64,000 bases of DNA from Clostridiales bacterium (lineage in GTDB: Bacteria; Bacillota; Clostridia; Peptostreptococcales; Anaerovoracaceae). The translations under genes and the position numbers were made by a program. The stretch lies in assembly GCA_009911365.1 (NCBI GenBank), contig QXXF01000004.1, positions 124,001 to 188,000 on the forward strand. Direction: 5' to 3'. Position 1 is the stretch's first letter, and each line of letters opens with the position of its first letter. Of the stretch, positions 61,629 to 64,000 are shown one piece after another. The notes below the pieces were generated by a model, which did no database searches, was not told the origin of the DNA, and saw nothing but the letters and a program-made list of their open reading frames with translations.

Positions 61629-62021
61629 TTAAAAGGAGTTGCTATAAACAGTTTTGGTACGTGTTGTGCTGCCTTTTTTGCTAGTGAAAACACATTTCGC
61701 TCTATACACTTTCCCTTTAATGAGAGTAAAAGTATATGGTAGAACTAATGTACGAACATTAGATTTTGTACGGGATACGGTTTTGACTGGGACACCTGTA
61801 GCGGTCCTCCAAGTACCATTATATTTTTCTTGCAAGGTTATTTTGTTGGTACATGAATCCAATACAGAACTATAGCTGATATCTGCAGATACTCTTCCTG
61901 AAGTATTGCTGATGCGGTTAGTTGCAACGGTGGCTATGCTCGTATACGCACTAACCACACTGACCGATCCAAACACGATCACCAGAGCAAGAATAACAAG
62001 GAAACATCTTCTTTTTTTCAT
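61629..62021 (-). CDS. small secreted protein of unknown function
   Basis: 130 aa from ATG 62021 behind AAAGGTGGG. Signal peptide MKKRRCFLVILALVIVFGSV with cleavage likely after VSA. The mature part (about 105 aa) is Thr/Ser/Lys-rich and beta-like, with two cysteines (SCTNKIT and RAKCVFT) that could form a disulfide. It resembles small Ig/beta-sandwich-like secreted proteins of gut Clostridia, but I do not recognise a named family. Own promoter (62068-62096) and terminator. Confidence 0.7.
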   Translation of the reverse strand: MKKRRCFLVILALVIVFGSVSVVSAYTSIATVATNRISNTSGRVSADISYSSVLDSCTNKITLQEKYNGTWRTATGVPVKTVSRTKSNVRTLVLPYTFTLIKGKVYRAKCVFTSKKGSTTRTKTVYSNSF

Positions 62022-62067
62022 TTTAATTCCCACCTTTCATAGTAAAAAATTTATGTAGTGTGGGCAT

Positions 62068-62096
62068 AATTTAGAACAAAAAAATGCAGTGCGCAA
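62068..62096 (-). promoter_or_regulatory. promoter of the secreted-protein gene
   Basis: Minus strand TTGCGC, 17-base spacer, TAAATT. Confidence 0.5.
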
Positions 62097-62486
62097 TAAA
62101 AGACAAAAAGGCCGAAAACCGTTGTTTTTACTGATATCTGAAAGGGGAGAAGTTTCTGAAAATGCCTGTTTGACAGGCGGAAATCGGGAGTCTTTTCAGG
62201 GAAAAAACACATCAAAAAAGCCAGGCTGGATATGCTGAGAAAATCCGAAATTTTCCCGGTGGTTTTGACAAAATACGCAGTACGATTTCCATAGAGCGGG
62301 CTTGTGGCTGATGCTTTATGGAACTACATATGTGTGATGAGAGCACAAATCGACCTCTGGGGCATTTAGAACATTGAAAAAAGTGATTTCCGTGCCAGAA
62401 GCACAAAATATCTTGAATAAGATGCCAGAGAAGATTAAAATAATAAATAGTGAATAAAAGGAACGAAAAAGAGATAGGAGGGCATT
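62097..62486. other. intergenic region, nothing recognised
   Basis: Short open frames on both strands lack ribosome sites and family resemblance. No clear hairpin terminator or promoter for pgi was identified here. Confidence 0.4.
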
Positions 62487-63707
62487 ATGGATTTGAGAGT
62501 GGATATTTCCAGGAGTGGCTTGACCGGCGAGGAAATCAATGCGAAAAAAGATGCGGTGGACGCAGCCTTAGAACGGCTGTGGTCAGGTAAAGAGGATTTT
62601 ACAGGGTGGGTGAAGTTGCCCCTGGAATATGACAAAAACGAAGTGGAGCGAATTTTAAACGTTTCCGACATCATTAGACAGCAGTGCGGCTTGTTGATCG
62701 TCATAGGGATCGGAGGTTCGTACCTAGGTGCGAAGGCGACTATCGACGCACTGGAGAAAGAACCAGACGCGCCACAGGTGAAATTCGCGGGCATCAATCT
62801 GAGCGCGGTTTATCATGCGCGGCTACTGAGAGAAATGGACTTACAGGACGTTTGCCTGTGTGTCATTTCCAAATCAGGAACCACTGTGGAAACCACGGCG
62901 ACTTTTAATATTTTCAAGAAAGCGCTCATTGAAAAGTACGGAAAAGAAGAGGCTGTAAAGAGGATCTATGCCATTACGGATGAAAAGAACGGGGCACTGC
63001 GGGAAGAAACAGAAGCCGAAGGTTATACAAGCTTCGTTATCCCATCTGACATTGGTGGGCGTTATTCCGTGCTGACCCCAGTGGGCCTGCTGCCCATTGC
63101 GGTCGCTGGCGTTGACATTAGAGGCCTGCTGCAAGGCGCGGAGACAATGGCGGGCTCGCCGGAATGGGATTTTGACGCTTCCTCGTACGCTGTGGCGAGG
63201 TTCCTGCTTTTGCAAAAGGGCAAGGCGGTGGAAGCTATCCAGCATTACGAACCAAGTCTCAAATATTTTGTGGAATGGATCAAGCAGCTTTTTGGAGAAA
63301 GCGAAGGCAAGGATGGGACCGGACTGTTCCCAGCAGGGCTGGAGCTGACAGCGGACCTTCACTCCATGGGGCAATTCCTCCAGCAGGGGAGCCAGATTTT
63401 TTTTGAAACCGTGCTCAATGTGAAAAATTCTCCGGTGGACATGACCATCCCAGCAGGGCCACTGGAGGGAAAAACTCTGAACCAGCTGAACAGAGCCGCG
63501 GTGCGGGGCGTGATCGAAGCTCACAGCAGTGCGGGGGTCCCGATCATTCGCATCGACATCCCAGAGCTGGATGCTTTCCATTATGGACAGCTGATCTACT
63601 TTTTTGAAACTTCCTGTGCGATCACGGCAATGCTGATGGGAGTCAATCCATTTGACCAGCCTGGCGTGGAAGCGTACAAAAAAGAGATGAAAAAAGAAAT
63701 TTTCTGA
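62487..63707 (+). CDS. pgi: glucose-6-phosphate isomerase
   Basis: 406 aa, about 40 shorter than the usual approximately 450 of Gram-positive enzymes owing to several small gaps, not a truncation. Interconverts glucose 6-phosphate and fructose 6-phosphate. GIGGSYLGAKATIDAL, SKSGTTVETTATF, GGRYSVLTPVGLLPIAVAG, EWIKQLFGESEGKDGTG with the catalytic glutamate, and GVNPFDQPGVEAYK are conserved. AGGAGGGC ribosome site. Confidence 0.95.
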   Translation: MDLRVDISRSGLTGEEINAKKDAVDAALERLWSGKEDFTGWVKLPLEYDKNEVERILNVSDIIRQQCGLLIVIGIGGSYLGAKATIDALEKEPDAPQVKFAGINLSAVYHARLLREMDLQDVCLCVISKSGTTVETTATFNIFKKALIEKYGKEEAVKRIYAITDEKNGALREETEAEGYTSFVIPSDIGGRYSVLTPVGLLPIAVAGVDIRGLLQGAETMAGSPEWDFDASSYAVARFLLLQKGKAVEAIQHYEPSLKYFVEWIKQLFGESEGKDGTGLFPAGLELTADLHSMGQFLQQGSQIFFETVLNVKNSPVDMTIPAGPLEGKTLNQLNRAAVRGVIEAHSSAGVPIIRIDIPELDAFHYGQLIYFFETSCAITAMLMGVNPFDQPGVEAYKKEMKKEIF

Positions 63708-63835
63708 TGCAAAGAAGGCAAAAATAGGTTACAATGTATAGTGGTGCAAGCGATCGTGAGTCCTATAGCGCCATGATGAAGTCATATTTTTAGCAATCCT
63801 GCGGGATTGGCATATTTACAAGGAGGACATTGCAT

Positions 63836-64000
63836 ATGAAAAAGGTAGGAGTATTAGGTACAGGCACAATGGGTGCTGGAATCATTCAGGTTCTCGCACA
63901 GAACGGTTATGAAGTCGTTTTGAGAGCGAGAAGACAGACGTCTGTTGACAACGGTATCGCAACTGTAACAAAGAACCTGGACAAATTAGTGAAAAAAGAA
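63836..64000 (+). CDS. hbd: 3-hydroxybutyryl-CoA dehydrogenase, 3' end outside window
   Basis: First 55 codons: MKKVGVLGTGTMGAGIIQVL is the NAD(P)-binding N-terminus of short-chain 3-hydroxyacyl-CoA dehydrogenase, continuing LAQNGYEVVLRAR. It reduces acetoacetyl-CoA in butyrate formation. AAGGAGGAC ribosome site. The residues after the Rossmann motif and the CoA-binding domain are beyond the window. Confidence 0.9.
   Translation, partial: MKKVGVLGTGTMGAGIIQVLAQNGYEVVLRARRQTSVDNGIATVTKNLDKLVKKE

Overview
The window looks like a stretch of chromosome from an anaerobic, motile, amino-acid-fermenting Clostridia bacterium, probably Eubacteriales Family XIII / Anaerovoracaceae (relatives of Emergencia, Anaerovorax or Aminipila). 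The placement is an inference from gene content: ptb-buk with iorAB, 3-hydroxybutyryl-CoA dehydrogenase, a PAS/sigma-54 regulator with a guanidino-compound operon, ornithine decarboxylase, a sigma-28-type flagellin promoter and strong AGGAGG ribosome binding sites. No rRNA, tRNA or CRISPR array was seen.

1-22 kb is a surface-modification region centred on a flagellin gene (8026-8886). Left of flagellin is an operon with an AMP-dependent ligase, GNAT-like protein, acyl carrier protein, ketoacyl synthase III, metallo-hydrolase and a nucleotidyltransferase-aminotransferase fusion. Between it and flagellin lies a decayed XRE / AAA-ATPase cassette flanked by direct repeats. Right of flagellin is a tightly coupled ten-gene operon: two glycosyltransferases, rfbF-rfbG-rfbH (CDP-3,6-dideoxy-4-ketohexose synthesis), an HMGL-type aldolase, a thiamine-diphosphate enzyme, an SDR reductase, a sugar C-methyltransferase-like protein and an FkbM methyltransferase. 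The simplest reading is a branched-chain CDP-sugar (yersiniose/caryophyllose-like logic) made for flagellin or another surface glycan. This is the best candidate for an undescribed system.

22-30 kb is patchwork: remnants of an integrative element (deleted HTH gene, TnpV fragment), an AT-rich MATE-transporter/nucleotide-kinase fusion, rpmE, a broken Rpn-family nuclease gene, and an Lsa-type ABC-F gene behind a leader with a promoter, a 6-codon ORF, a terminator and an exactly complementary antiterminator segment. 29.5-34 kb is the ptb-iorA-iorB-buk operon for energy-conserving oxidation of 2-keto acids, followed by a DUF3825 gene and a possible small RNA.

35-46 kb is mostly housekeeping: a P-type cation ATPase under a yybP-ykoY (Mn2+) riboswitch, ornithine decarboxylase, a LysE exporter, alr, purA and purB. 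46-50 kb holds an Rrf2 regulator beside metY and cysK with a shared promoter motif. 50-59 kb holds an AEC transporter, a PAS/sigma-54 activator and a -24/-12 promoter driving agmatinase-like, creatininase, APC permease and three SDR genes (one lacking its catalytic Tyr/Lys). 59-64 kb has divergent XRE regulators around a palindrome, a DUF4367 protein, a small secreted protein, pgi and the start of hbd.
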